This document shows, one piece after another, positions 24,501 to 36,139 of a stretch of DNA of 64,000 nucleotides. The stretch's first letter is position 1; each line of letters starts with the position of its first letter. Under the pieces are notes generated by a model, which saw only the letters and a list, made by a program, of their open reading frames with translations, searched no databases and was not told the DNA's origin. Source of the DNA: Caenorhabditis elegans (Eukaryota; Nematoda; Chromadorea; Rhabditida; Rhabditidae); the NCBI RefSeq assembly GCF_000002985.6, contig NC_003280.10:11342501-11406500 (forward strand). The letters are read 5' to 3'. A program made the position numbers and the translations under genes.

Positions 24501-27450
24501 TACTCTGCGTTTTTTAGTAATGAAGGTGAGTGGATATGAAGAGGGTTCAAGAAGTAAAAAAATTTGAAACAACATAGCTCAAATGTCAATAATTGATACA
24601 TGTGGGTTCTCAGATCATTTTAAGGGAATTTCAAAGTTATTCAGCAAAAAATAAAATAACTTGCTCAAGTAGCAAACAATTTGAATATTTTTTCAAGAAT
24701 AGGGCATACTTTAAAGTTAAATAAACATGTTTTCATTTTCAGGTCGTGAAATGGAGATGTTATCCAGCGGATGTGCTGTGGGAATTGCTTGCACCTTTTC
24801 AGCGCCGATTGGAGGTACTTTAATCCTCAAGAACCTACTTCCAAACCTCAATTTTCAGCTGTGTTATATGCAATTGAGTCAACATCCAAATACTTTGCCG
24901 TCAAGAACTATTGGAGGGGTTTTCTTGCGGCAACGTGCTCAGCAATCGTGTTCCGTTGTGCAAACTTTTTTGTGACAGCTGAGCAATCTGGAACTATCAC
25001 TGCATTTTATCAGACAAGATTCCCAACTGATTGCTTTCTAGTCGAAGAGCTGCCAATTTTCTTGCTCTTAGGATTTATCAGCGGTCTTATGGGATCTTTC
25101 TTCATTTTTATTCACCGTCAGATTTCGATATTTCGATCGAAAAATAGGGTCTACAAGTTGATCTTTAGAAATAAGTAAGGATCTATATCTCTGTGAAACT
25201 TTTATAAACCTTAATTCCAGCTTCCTCGCCTTCACTGTGTTCATGGCATTTGTCGTGGGAGTGCTCACATTCCCAAATGGTCTTGGAAGATATTTTGCCG
25301 GACGATTAACCTTCCGCGAGACCATGGCCGACTTTTTCAACAACTGCACGTGGGTTTCAAATGACTCGAGACGGTGCCCAGACACGATTTTAACCCACTG
25401 GACTGGTGGCAGTGAGGGCGATGTTTCCATTTTCACTAGCCTGGTGCTATACTATATTTTATATGTAAGTTTTGAGATTTTTAAGCTTGAATTTTTCTGT
25501 TTTTCCAGTTTGTTCTTGTGGCGATCTGCATCTCCATCAACGTGCCAGCAGGAGTATTTGTTCCATCTTTTATCATTGGTGCTGCAGGAGGAAGATTGAG
25601 TAAGATTGAGTTTTTAAATTCTCTTTTTCAATTCCAGTAACTGTTTTTCCAGTGGGTGAAACCATGGTGGTCCTCTTCCCGGAAGGTATGCGTGGCCCTG
25701 GTGGTCCACCAATTCACCCTGGTCTCTACGCAGTTGTTGGCGCAGCCGCGTACACTGGAGCTGTCACTCATACTCTTTCGGTTTCCGTCATCATTTGCGA
25801 ACTCACCGGACAACTTTCACCGATTCTTCCTGTTTTGGTGAGTGTGAAATGTTCAAACAACAGAATCGAAAACCCCGTTTTGTAGATTGCCATGCTCATG
25901 GGAAATGCGGTTTGCAAGTTCTTGCAGCCTTCAATTTATGAATCGATTATCCGCGTCAAAAAGTATCCATACCTACCAGACCTACCGCCGTCCAGAGTTT
26001 CCGTGCATACTGTCAAAGTAGAACAGTTGATGGTTACTGATGTGATATATATCACTAAAGATATGACTTACCGGGAAATGAAAGAAATTCTACAACTCGC
26101 ACCTCATCTCAGAAGTTTCCCCATTGTTACTGATCATGGTAAATTGAACATAAGAAAAATTAAATAAGATACTGAAACTTCAGAAAACAAAATTCTACTC
26201 GGATCAGTGGCGAAGAGGTATCTGACAATGCTACTTCGCCGTCATGTTCTGGTAAACCAGCAGGACAGTCGAAATATTGGAAGAATGACTCCTTCAGAGA
26301 TTTTCAATACTATTAGGAGAACAAGCATGCGGTACGCCAAATAAATTTTTAGGTTTCAGAAAATAAAAAAAAAACCAAAGAATTCAGACTGTCCCGCCGT
26401 TCTCCATCCCGTCGTTCCAACAGCTCTCAAACACGGGAAAACTCGGTTCCAGAAACCGCTCGCAGTGATGCTCCATCCGATCAAGTAGAATTTGTATCGG
26501 AAAGAACAATCTCCGGAAACACTCTTCTCTCAATATCTCCTCTCCATTGCCCGAATAACATCCCACTACAGGCAGTTTTCACGCGACCTTCATCAGCAGA
26601 TCTTTCTAAAACAGTAGGAACATCCCTTGTATGAAATATGAAAATAAAAAGCTTTGTTTCAGGAAACGAATGCCGATATTCTACTAAATCGAAACATTGA
26701 TCTAGATGAAATTGCAATTGACGCTGCACCATTCCAACTGGTTTTAGGATCTTCTTTATACAAAGTGCACACTTTATTTTCACTCCTCGGTCTGTCACAC
26801 GCTTATGTGACAGATTGCGGAAAGCTGGTGGGGGTCGTTGGATTGAAAGAGGTGAGGATTTTTAGCGATGTGGAAGCAAGTTCCAAAACATTTTTAATCT
26901 GAAATAAATTTTGGAATATGTTGACCCGAAAAATTAACTTGGTTTGGCAAAAGTTTACAAAGACTTGATTTAGGCTGAGCCAAAGTTTAATCCAAATTTG
27001 ATCCAATTTCTCAAAGTTTGAACCGAAAAGATTGTTCTCTTGCCTATTGCCCAAGTATAAAACGATGCAAGAAAAATTTGAGCCAATTTTTAGCAAGAAT
27101 TGAGTCAAACTTGGGTTAAACTTGGGCTCAGCCTAGACCAGGTCTTGTCAATTTCTGATCAAAGTCAGTTGATAATTTAAATTAAGATTTGATAAGTTAG
27201 ATAAAACGGAGCAAACTAAAAGAAAAATTTTCAGCTCCGCGACGCGATGGCCAATATCTACGTACGAGGAGCCGTAGCACCAGTGAAACCAGACCGAAAA
27301 CTAACGTCTGGAACATTCCTAGACATGTCCCATATGAACAAAGACAAACTACTCAATACACCTCAAACACCTCCAGCCAATGGTCTATCGATAAATATGG
27401 AATCTCCAAAGTTTGGAAATTCTCTGACTGTACCGCCAATGGCATTGTAA
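9491..27450 (+). CDS. clh-2: ClC-family chloride channel CLH-2 with alternative N-termini
   Basis: The common body is 15 exons: 22892-23013, 23383-23502, 23552-23683, 24092-24225, 24435-24525, 24743-24814, 24859-25174, 25221-25464, 25509-25599, 25653-25837, 25886-26138, 26184-26331, 26388-26613, 26663-26851 and 27235-27450. It is preceded by one of three first coding exons, giving 878, 863 or 875 aa. All ClC anion-pathway signatures are present: GSGIPE (about residue 158), GKEGPFVH with the gating glutamate, AGVFVPSFIIGA (about 457) and the helix-R tyrosine neighbourhood AAYTGAVTHT. Two cytosolic CBS domains follow (about 575-690 and 760-850), separated by a Ser/Arg-rich linker. The sequence is closest in style to the ClC-1/2/Ka plasma-membrane channel group. 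A 15-base in-frame alternative donor after 26613 is possible but leaves a 34-base intron. The name rests on memory that clh-2 is B0491.8. Confidence 0.95.
9712..9999. repeat. MITE-like inverted repeat, copy B
   Basis: It begins ACGGTACCAGGTCTCGAAGC and ends GCTTCGAGACCGGGTACCGT, an almost perfect 20-base terminal inversion. The internal core GCGCCTTTAAGGAGTACTGTAG and its reverse complement are also present. It lies in the first clh-2 intron and belongs to the same family as 476-765. Confidence 0.8.
10615..10806. repeat. MITE-like inverted repeat, copy C (degenerate)
   Basis: It starts ACTGTACCCGGCCTGGAAC and ends TTTCGAGACCGGGTTTTGTA, with AGTACTGTAG and GGTACTCTTTGAAGGCGCAC inside. The arms are shorter and more diverged than in copies A and B. 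It lies about 0.6 kb after copy B. Confidence 0.65.
11443..11495 (+). CDS. clh-2: clh-2 alternative first coding exon 2 (17 codons + 2 bases)
   Basis: A TATTTTCAG acceptor at 11421 is followed 21 bases later by ATG. The exon encodes a short Tyr/Asn-rich start (MPFKFPRKYYYNYNYRN) and ends at GTAAC. Its length leaves two bases, matching the shared exon at 22892. Reading through from the first alternative exon breaks the frame, so it must be an independent start, probably trans-spliced at 11421. Confidence 0.65.
11496..15946 (+). other. clh-2 intron / alternative promoter region
   Basis: No independent gene is supported in 4.4 kb of AT-rich DNA. Several GTAGGCAGGC-family repeat units lie at about 14985-15145. 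The last few hundred bases before 15947 are CT-rich (for example 15805-15890) and probably act as the promoter of the third first exon. Confidence 0.5.
15923..15933 (+). promoter_or_regulatory. Paired GATA-factor motif upstream of clh-2 exon at 15947
   Basis: TGATAAGATAA contains two overlapping WGATAR-like sites 14 bases before the ATG of the third first exon. In C. elegans such sites bind intestinal (ELT-2/ELT-7) or hypodermal GATA factors. Function here is inferred from motif and position only. Confidence 0.35.
15947..16035 (+). CDS. clh-2: clh-2 alternative first coding exon 3 (29 codons + 2 bases)
   Basis: It opens MDPLAKVSILSPLAMLQMHH and ends in a basic stretch (HKPKKSWVR) at a GTAAGA donor. 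It leaves two bases, the same phase as the other two first exons. The CT-rich stretch upstream and the nearby GATA pair suggest a separate promoter. Confidence 0.75.
16036..22891 (+). other. Large clh-2 intron (6.9 kb)
   Basis: No convincing nested gene was found on either strand. Contents: GTAGGCAGGC-type units near 17405-17460, 18890-19010, 19125-19150 and 20665-20725; a telomere-like tract at 18247-18330; a short GT repeat near 22449-22462; and otherwise AT-rich DNA. Open frames here, such as 16936-17187, lack splice signals and codon bias. Confidence 0.5.
18247..18330 (-). repeat. Interstitial telomere-like tract (GCCTAA orientation)
   Basis: About 84 bases are built of AAGCCT/GCCTAA hexamers, the complement of the worm telomere repeat TTAGGC. 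The core is near-perfect (AAGCCTAAGCCTAAG) and decays to AAACCAAAGCCT at the right. It lies in the large clh-2 intron. Reading frames across it give an artificial Lys-Pro repeat. Confidence 0.85.
23052..23210 (+). repeat. Interstitial telomere-like tract (TTAGGC orientation)
   Basis: About 160 bases are dominated by GGCTTA hexamers with variants GGCTTG, GGCTCA and GGCCTA. Orientation is opposite to the tract at 18247-18330. It starts 39 bases into the intron after the first shared clh-2 exon. Apparent Gly-Leu repeats in a frame running out of that exon are an artefact of the tract. Confidence 0.88.
26935..27150 (+). repeat. Degenerate tandem repeat in the last clh-2 intron
   Basis: Imperfect units around AAGTTTGA/TTGAGCCAAAGTTT recur through the 383-base intron between the last two exons, with both sense and complementary-looking units. 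The pattern is weak and no function is implied. Confidence 0.4.
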
Positions 27451-27793
27451 ATATTCGGGTTTAAATTTCACATTGAAACAAGAAATTCAATTTTTCTCAA
27501 CTACGCACTTTTGTTTTCCTTTTGGTTTCTACAAACCTATTTATCAAAGTTGTCATTTCTCATTTCAAGATCTCATTTTATAACTTTCTAGTCAACCAAC
27601 CGAAACAATTAGGGTTAGAAGCACTTCCAATCTACAGGTTATAATGTTTTCCCCCAGTACCTTATTTTCTAGCTCTCGGTGTTTAAATTTTTATTTTCTT
27701 TTTAAGAAAAAAAGCGATAGGCTTTTCTTTTGGTTACTTGTATTTTATTATTGGAAACTCTTTGCGAATTCCAAAATATAGAACGTTTGCAAA

Positions 27794-27807
27794 AATAAAT
27801 TTTTATT
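27794..27807. terminator. Palindromic bidirectional poly(A) signal
   Basis: AATAAATTTTTATT reads as AATAAA on both strands. The plus copy lies ~345 bases after the clh-2 stop, and the minus copy ~50 bases after the stop of the convergent secreted-protein gene. The whole convergent gap (27451-27854) holds no other feature. Confidence 0.6.
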
Positions 27808-27854
27808 AATTATTAATATTTTAATTCATTAATGTATTATTAACTGCTGACCCA

Positions 27855-29441
27855 TCATCCCACCATCGTTGGATTCAATCTATTCTGCATAAGCCTTTCC
27901 ATAATCTTATCTTTTCCAACAACGAACAAGTTGACATTTGGAACGACATGACCATAGTGCATATGACGATCCGCCATGTAATTTAAGTATTTGAATGTGT
28001 ATGGAGCACGTTCATTCGGATCCGAAAGGGTCAATGGGAACTCCATGGCACTGTTGAGGATACCGTTTCCTCCTCCTAAAAATTCAGATTTGCAGAGAGT
28101 ACTTGGCAACATTTCACAAAAATTAATCGATTTTATTGCAGGAAGGAAACTTTTTAATACTTGATGCAAAAATTCAGAAGTGCACTTTATTTTTTTGTGC
28201 ATCTACATAATGAGCACGTTATCGGGTATACTTTTCAACTTCAAGCCTACTTGCCTATCTGCCCACCTATTTTTAGAATTTCTGCATTCCATTTTTTGAA
28301 AATTCGACTTTCTCATATCAATCGAAATTGACAGAAAATTTGATTAAATAAGCAGCAAAAAATATGCGGAATAAATGATGCAACATTTAACGATTTTATT
28401 GAATTTTTAACTGTCGTTTAAAAATTTTGGGAAATAAATTATGAAATTCAGTCATTTAGGTCTATTTTGAGTCTATTGAAAAAGAAAATCTAATTAAAAT
28501 ATTTTACTCACCCTTAACCATAAACCTTCCATCAAAATCAAACAACTCATTGACCCCGGGAATCGGCAAATTGAAGTTTCCAGACACTTCCCTAATCTTT
28601 GAAAAATCATACTCAGAACCAATCGACGCCGCCGACAAAAAAGGCTGATACATTCCGTCGCTGCTGCTCAATGGAGCATCCGCAAATGCGTCGAAATTTT
28701 TACGAACGTTCAATCCATGATTGTTGACTCCCTGAATACTCGATTAGGGCGAACAATAGCAAGACACGGAAACGTACATTAACCGCGAATCCAGCACCCC
28801 AGGCGTCGACGAGATCTTCAGTGTAGACAGCGGAAACCATGTGAGTAAACGGGTTGAATGCGGATCTGAATTGGGTATTGTTAGATGAAGAAAAGGTAGA
28901 AAACAAAAAATCTTACCGTCCAGTGAACGAAGCCGTCTGTCCAGGAAGACTCACATCAGGGACCGTCTGCGGCTTCTGGCCAGCTTTATCTCCTGCTATG
29001 TATAGGCCAGGGAAGAATGGACCAGAACGTTCATCAGTCATTCCAGTTGGCAGCTGGAGAAGACCAAGTCCTCTTGGGCGATCACGTGTGAATGGCGCTG
29101 AAATTCTAAAAATCTAAACTTTGAAATCGAACATTTTCAGAAAAGTTTTGGAGCACTGCCATATTTTTGTAAAATTCTGGTTTATTATAAATTTAGAGCA
29201 GGAACTTAGAAAAATTTGGTGTTCTCTATATTGGTTAATTTCTCAAAAATGCTGAAAGCTTTTCTGAAACAGTCGGGATTTTTCTAAATGTGGAAATTTG
29301 ACAAAATAGTTTACACTTCTCAAACTGATCAATAATGATTACGCTTGCTCGAGAAATGCTACAACTTTCACTATTACCTCTAGCAATAACATTATCGATT
29401 AAAACATGGAATATCAGATAGACAAAAAACTGTCGAGACAT
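27855..29441 (-). CDS. Secreted protein of unknown function (257 aa)
   Basis: Five exons join in frame: 29441-29378, 29097-28917, 28865-28778, 28731-28512 and 28075-27855. The first exon encodes MSRQFFVYLIFHVLIDNVIA, a signal peptide that probably ends at the alanine. The mature part is globular-looking, without obvious membrane segments or cysteine framework. It is rich in Gly, Pro, Phe and Asn, with segments such as GLGLLQLPTGMTDE, SAFNPFTHMVSAVYTEDLVDAW and PYTFKYLNYMADRHMHYGH. I do not recognise the family; it may be nematode-specific. Several GATA motifs upstream (29457-29879) would fit intestinal expression, but that is inference. It is convergent with clh-2, sharing a palindromic poly(A) site. 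A minus-strand frame running on from the first exon into the intron is not the real continuation. Confidence 0.85.
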
Positions 29442-29880
29442 GATCGTTGCATCAGAAGATAAGCTCCTCTGTCGGCAGTAGTTTGAAAAATCATTTGAAT
29501 CCCGTTTCACCCCATCTCGACGCCATTCCATCTCATCATCATCCTCTTCCTCTCGCTTCTGGTTTATTTCCATTCGGGGGGAAAAGATAAGGCGGGTAGA
29601 AAACACAGGAAGGCAATAGATGGAAGGAGATAGCCAGGTGATAATAGCACGGCTTCTCGAGGCGGGATCCCTCACGGAGACACATTCTAATCACTTGATG
29701 ACGACTTTGAACTATCAAAGTTTAATCGAGAATCTATACATTCAGCTTTTTTGAGATGAGATCCTGTGGGTCGCATTTTGAAGCATAGAAAATCAGAGGA
29801 TCTCGTTCTCAGAATAGAAACGGTTATTCAACTTTGATCTTTTGACTTCGTTTTATGATCTAACTTAAGAGATGATAAGA
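29442..29880 (-). promoter_or_regulatory. Promoter of the 257-aa secreted-protein gene with GATA sites
   Basis: AGATAAG occurs at 29457-29463 and 29585-29591, TGATAA at 29639-29644 and TGATAAG near 29873-29879. Four WGATAR-type sites in 440 bases is a density often seen before worm gut genes. There is no reporter evidence here, so this is only suggestive. Confidence 0.35.
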
Positions 29881-32800
29881 TCAAGTGATAGACAAAATAC
29901 TAATGAGAAATAGGTCAATGTATCTTTCCGCTAGCTTTTATAAGAAAAAAAAATGGTTTAAACAGCTTCCTGAAACAATTTAAAAATTGTTTTCAAGTAT
30001 TGTGAACTAAATATTCAGCAAGTGATATTGCCGTTTGCCATTCTGTAAGGTACTAAATTTTCTGTTCAGATGGAACATGAAACTTCATATTTATTCGGAA
30101 TTCAAAGACATTATTTCTTTTTAGACTGAAAATTATAGTCTGAGATGCGTTTGATATTTGCGAAACCGTTCAGTAAAATTACCGTTTCCAAGAAATTTGA
30201 AAGTGAGCTGCAATCATTCTCGGTTATACTATTCATGTAATAGTGATCAACCTGGAACTTTTTCAGCCTGCCTGGTTCAAGAGTTTAAGATGTGCACGAT
30301 AATTTTCAAATTATATTGGAACAACATGCCGAAACTATCACAAGAATATTCAAATTGAATATTGGACAGAACTAAGAAATATCCAATTAACTTCTCAGAA
30401 ACCTCCCAAGTTCAAACATTTTCACCGTAATTTGTTCCGATGGTTTTTCATTCAGAATCCACGTATTGTTTCTCATCAGACATCCATTCACAATCCACGT
30501 TCTGATCAGTTGCAGATAACACCATAGATCATGATCTCATGAGAGATTGGAGGGCAGGAGAGATCACAATGTTTCCTTAATTGATCTACATGCCGGTTTA
30601 TAGACATCTCGTCGAAATTTTGTTGGGTGCATGTGAAATGATAATCATTTTAGGCTGGAAAGGAGATCCTGGGTACATCTTGATTTTTTGATTGAAAATT
30701 CCGATGAGAGATATTACGTATTCTGTCTATTTCACAAAAACTGATAAATAAACTTTTAAAGTGAAGAACTTTGAGGTGTTTTGCAAACATTGATAATTTC
30801 TTTTGATTTTTCGTTTGAAAATAAGTATATAAATTAATAGTGCAGCTGATCTGTTTCTGAACCTATACAGTAAAAAAAAAATTCCGCTCGGCACATAGCT
30901 GTTTTGAGTTCTAAAAAATTTGAAAATCAGTGCACATTTGAAATTTCAAACTCTTCATAATTTTGAGTTTGAAAAAATTTGAAAATCAGTGCTTCGCAAA
31001 ATCAATTGACTGTGTATATAATTTGTTACAGTCGGACTTACCAATTTTATCTTCATTTGTTCCCCTTATATCAAAATCTTGAAAGTTCAGAGCGTCCTAC
31101 GAAAATTCGATTTTTTAATTCAAAATCCCTTCTATTTCCAGGCACGCATCTTTAGAAATACCATGACGTTATACATCGACTATTTAAATCTTGATTTTGT
31201 CATGCTCTTTTTTGCATCTTTCCTTCCATTTTCAGCATGACGTTCAAAAATGCATGTATTTTTCATTATAAGGAATTTCCGATTGAATTCGCTTCTATTC
31301 TCAATGAATGTTGCCATGGATGATGTAAATAACATAAAAGTTTTGTAATTGAAAATGTGCAGATGAAAAATAAAAAAGGAAACTATAAATTATCGGGAAC
31401 AATGAACACTTGCTGAGAGTTGTTTCTATAGTTATTTTTATAGTTATGAGAAAATTTGAGCCCCAGTAAGGACTAGTAAAAACTGAATGGTTAAAAAAAA
31501 TAACGACTAGTAAATTTTGTTGCGAAAGCGAGAGTTGCATTTTTTTGATAAATTAGTATTTAACTTAATTGGATAAGTTAAACGTTAACTCATTTTCCGA
31601 ATGAAAATCCGTGGATGGTGTTACAATATGAGCCGACGAAAACTAGAACATCCAATATTCCTCTCATTTCCGGGTTGGCTAACTAATCTTAAAACTAGTC
31701 TACCAAAATTGTCACTGAAATTGTATTTTTGTTCCTAGAAGAACAATATTCCAGGACTTTTGGTCATATGGCAGGAAAAAAATTCCGCTTAGTCAACAAA
31801 TGTTGCATCAAATTGGTGATTCCCTTCACACATCAAACATATTTCCCGGTTCAATTCACACGGGAATACTGCACTTTTTGAGGGTGAATTATTCATTGGG
31901 TCTGCTGAAAGTGTGTATATGCTTGACATCATTTTGATCCTCTTTTGATCTCCAAAATAAAGTGAAATCAAGGAAAAAGGATAAGAACTAATAAGCCGTT
32001 TTAGGATAAATTTGCAAGGAAGTATGTATAACATTAGATAATTAATGTGCATCAAAAGAATAAAGTCATGAATCTCATAATATATTTGGGCTACTAATCA
32101 AATTTCAAATTTATACCTATTGTATATTTTTTTTACAAGTTGTAAACTTAAAAAAAACTATACAAATAGACAGTTTTATGTCTCATTTAGATGTAACCAG
32201 CCGCCCTTGGAACTGATTTTTTAAGGATGTTGAATTTTATATACCTTATTCATGCCTGAAAATCTATAAAAAAAATTTAACAAGGAACAATTTTATTGGA
32301 AAAAATTAGCCAAAAAACTTCCCTTTCACTGAAAATTTTGCAATTTCTGAAAGGGTCGCTGCTCCACGCCATGATTTTTTCAAAATATCAAACATTTAAT
32401 CTAGGAAAACTATTTTTCCGTTTTTAAATTCAAATTTTACCTGCACATTCCCTAATACTATACTACTATCTTTTGATTAGTCAGATGTAAGTGATTTCCT
32501 GTAAGCCCCCAAAGTAATCTACGCGTGTCTGGTACCTAGAGGGATTACCGGGAGACTAGCGTCACATGGTATGAGCAATTTCAGTGCGTTTTTGTGAACT
32601 ATCAACTAGTTGAATTGGGAATTGATACGTGTTAATTGTAAAACAGAATAATAAAATATTGAGTAAGCATTCTTATAAATACCTTATAATAGTATTTGAA
32701 GAAATAACCGATTTTCAAATATAATTTTATAGCTTAAAATTGATATTTTAAATAGGTGTCTAAACGATCTCTACCTGATGTACGGCTAATCCAATGCCAT

Positions 32801-33389
32801 ATCTCTGAGAACATATGACAAATTTTTATTTTTAATTGAAATTTTACCAAACTCATTGAAGATCTACAAAGATCTACAATCATTGGACTTCTCGCTAAAT
32901 TTTAGCAAAAAGGCAAGAGGTAGGCACCAGAACGTCTCTCTTGCCTGCTACCTTGGAAGCCCTACTTAAAATTTTTGTTTGGGATCATAAGTTCAAAACT
33001 TACACGTATTTTTTTACAAACCTTCAATAATGGACCTCCCACTCTTTAGGGGTAAATTACGGCACCTAGACTCTAGTCAAAAAAAGCAAAAAGAGTCACA
33101 AAACATTGAGTTTTCAAAGTAGTTTATTTCCATATAATAGGATAAAATCATCACGTGACAAATGGGCTATGCATTAAAAAGACATGTGCAAAATTTTGCA
33201 AAAAAAGGCGAAAGCTTGCCATACATACATATACATCAATTAGAAATTCACTGGGATTTAATGCTGAATATTTTGCAGCAAAAAAAAACGAGGAAAAGCC
33301 TTTGGTCAGGTACACAGAGTTTTCCAAAAACACGAGGGAGGTCACCAAATTGAGAATTATGAAAGGATAAAATATATTACTGAGATGGA
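29881..33389. other. Gene-poor intergenic DNA
   Basis: AT-rich DNA with no supportable exon on either strand. One GTAGGCAGGC-like unit lies near 32915-32955. A minus-strand AATAAA at 33123-33128 belongs to the small gene beginning at 33734. Confidence 0.5.
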
Positions 33390-33734
33390 TTACTTCTTCT
33401 TGATTCGTGGGCTTGCCATTGGGCTCACTCTTGGTGATAGGCTCTTTCTTGGTTTTGGGCTTTTGGGTCGTTGGCCGACGAAATTGCTCAATGAGACGGA
33501 GATGAGACCAGTGAAGTCATCTGGAAATTTAAGTTGATTAGTTTGGTTGGTGTATTCTATATTTTGAGCAGTCTTCTCAGCCTAGACTCTGCTGATTTCT
33601 ATAATTTTTTCCAGAAATTTCGTTCGTTCTCTGAAACCTGCTCTTTTTACTCTCTCACCTGCTGCATTCGAGCCTTTATTATGTGGTCGTGGAGTATCAA
33701 CAAATACTTGTGGCGGCGCGAGGTTTGAGCTCAT
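33390..33734 (-). CDS. Small basic Ser/Pro-rich protein (68 aa), two exons
   Basis: Exon 33734-33659 begins MSSNLAPPQVFVDTPRPHNK and ends at a GTGAGA donor one base into a codon. An AAATTTCCAG acceptor opens exon 33520-33390 in the matching phase. The joined product ends in a run of SPKP/SPR repeats and a lysine tail (RVSPMASPRIKKK). A TTTTTCAG acceptor at 33770 sits 35 bases before the ATG, fitting trans-splicing, and a minus-strand AATAAA lies at 33123-33128. SP-K/R repeats recall histone-tail or sperm basic proteins, or kinase-regulated linkers; I do not recognise a family. The gene is too short for a simple ORF scan. Confidence 0.6.
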
Positions 33735-36109
33735 TCTTTGAATCTATATCAGTTGACACACACGCTTGTCTGAAAAAGAATGGGATTATTATAGTTATTA
33801 TACTCATTTTCAAGATTTGAGCTTTTCGAAGGGAGGATTGAAAAAGCTCTGGGCAAAATAATAAAAAAAGGTTTAAAGTTTCTTAATAAGGAAAACAAAT
33901 AAAGAAATTAAACTTCCGCTACTTCCTGTAAATTATAGAAAGTTTGGCAGATGTGTGATACCGGAAATTTGGATAAAATTTGGATAGCACAAGGTTTAAA
34001 TGAAGATAGGAATAGATTTGGGTAGGAGGCAAAAAGTGTCAAAATCAAACATCAATTAATGGTAGGCAGGCACACGTGCAACAGGTTCTGTGCCTGCCTG
34101 CTCACGTGATTTTCTTACCACAGTTTTCATGAGAATGTCAATAACCTTAGGCAATTTGCGTGGGCGTAGACTGGTATTATTGGCGCTTCTAAAAATGTTT
34201 AGCTCTGCTCATCGTATTTAACTCGCTCGTAAAATATCATGCATCAAATCTGTATTTCCACAGTACACAGTCTCCTAGTCATCGAAAGCGCAGTAGAGGC
34301 GGCATGCTGGCGCATTTCGCGTGTTTGCTTGCGTTTTTTTCGCATTCACCAGAAATATAGAGAAAGAGTGTCAAGAACGCCTAAATTCAAAAAATAAGTC
34401 CCGCCTCTTTTCAATAATAGGTTTTTTTAGAGTGGTCAATGTTCGCGAAGGTAGGTTTCGTCATTACCCGACATCTTACGGGTTCCGCGCCTCGCCTTGT
34501 TTACCTCGCGATGTGGGCGGGGCGATTTCCTGTGTGTGCCACAATTTCTGAAAGGTGGAGACGAAAAAGGACCTGGCTCAGCCAATTTTGATCTTATTCA
34601 ATATTTGAAAACGCCAAATTATAGAGAAAAACCAGCTGCACAATTGTTTAGTTGTAGTTTTTTGAAATAAAAAAGCGAAAGTTATTTTTTTTCTGAAAAA
34701 TAAGTTTTTTCAGTTGATTTTTTGAAAACGACGCGCGTCCTTCATTTTTCAATAAAATTTTGATTTTTTTTGGAATTCCATTTCATATCATCTTACTTAA
34801 CAAATGTTTAGTTTGAAAATTGCAAAAAAAATCGTTCAAAAGCCACAAAACGAGAAATTTTATTTTTCAATGGTAAAAAAAATTCTCTTGCGGCACGGCT
34901 GCGCCAGCGTGCGGCAAGCGCGCTCCACCGCAATTCGACGCCCAGGAGACTGTGCAGTATCAAATACATTAAATTTTATGTGCATGTTGCCAAAACGAGA
35001 GGGACCTCCGGAACAACAAGATACTTCCCACGCGTTTCCATAGAGTGCACTCGGAGCAAAGGTTAGAAAGTCACAATGAATGGAAAAAGGAAAAAGAAAA
35101 GAAAGAATAAAGGGAAAAAAGAAAACGTTTGAATTTGAAATTGCCGGGCGGAAGTAAAGCATTCAAGCACAATGGAAAATGAAATGCGAAAGAAAAAGAA
35201 CACCTGGAAAATGATAGAAAAAAGTAGAAGTAGAAGGGAAAAGAAGTAAGAATTGAATGGCGGCTCAATAATTCAAGCAAACCGACCAAAAGTGGTAATA
35301 ACAATCTCTATGTGTCTCCTCTGTTTATGAGCGCCAAGAGCAGAGGGTGGAGCTCTGAAATGGGCGGAGTCGCGCACGAGTACTTGGTAAGAGAGGAAAA
35401 GTTGGAGATTAATGGAGGTGGGAGATTAAGGGTTTACTGGGAGGAATATGAATGAAAAATGAATAAAAAATGTGAAAAACAATGAAAAGATAAATGATAT
35501 CAAGTCAAAATTTTGGAAACGAAATTTTTATTTTTATTTTTTTTTCTAGACGGATTATAATTATATGTCATCTGACATCTTAAGGGCAAAACTCTCAAAT
35601 TTTTTTGGCAAGTTCAGAACGATCAGATTTCGTTCAATTTTTGGAAAGATAAAAGAACATGAGAAAACTTTTGATTATTTATTTGACCGGTCAGTAATAT
35701 TGAATTTGTTAAATGTCAAAAACAATAGGAAATCAAACACCAAAAGAAAACAAAAATTGTCTTACAGAGATTAAAATTTCCAAATTAAACGCGCCTGAAA
35801 GTGTGCCTACTTATTGCCTACGTTCTGCATTCTGCATATGCCTACAAGTGTGCCTACCGCCTACCTTTATAGTGTGTTCGGTGTCAGGTTAGACATGTTG
35901 TTATTTGCTAACTTTAAATTAAACACAGTTGTACTAAAAATGAAAAGGTTAAGTGCGATAGCCACGTGTATAGGCATAAAGTAGGCAGCCTACAAGGCAG
36001 GTTTTATGAAGGGAACTAGATTGTTGGACCAGCCATTCGGAATAATTATGATGATAATCAGAACAAAAAAGGCAAGCATGTCTACCTACCTACTTGCCCT
36101 TGAGGCGAC

Positions 36110-36139
36110 CACGAAGTATGCCCATAGGCATACTTCGTG
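36110..36139. repeat. Perfect short hairpin
   Basis: CACGAAGTATGCC and its exact reverse complement GGCATACTTCGTG flank the 4-base loop CATA. It lies inside a cluster of GTAGGCAGGC-type units. The stem does not extend further, so it is too short for a typical microRNA precursor. Confidence 0.7.

Noticed and set aside
24269..24517. 82-aa frame overlapping a clh-2 exon
   Set aside because: Spans intron and exon in the wrong frame; the GKEGPFVH exon uses another frame.
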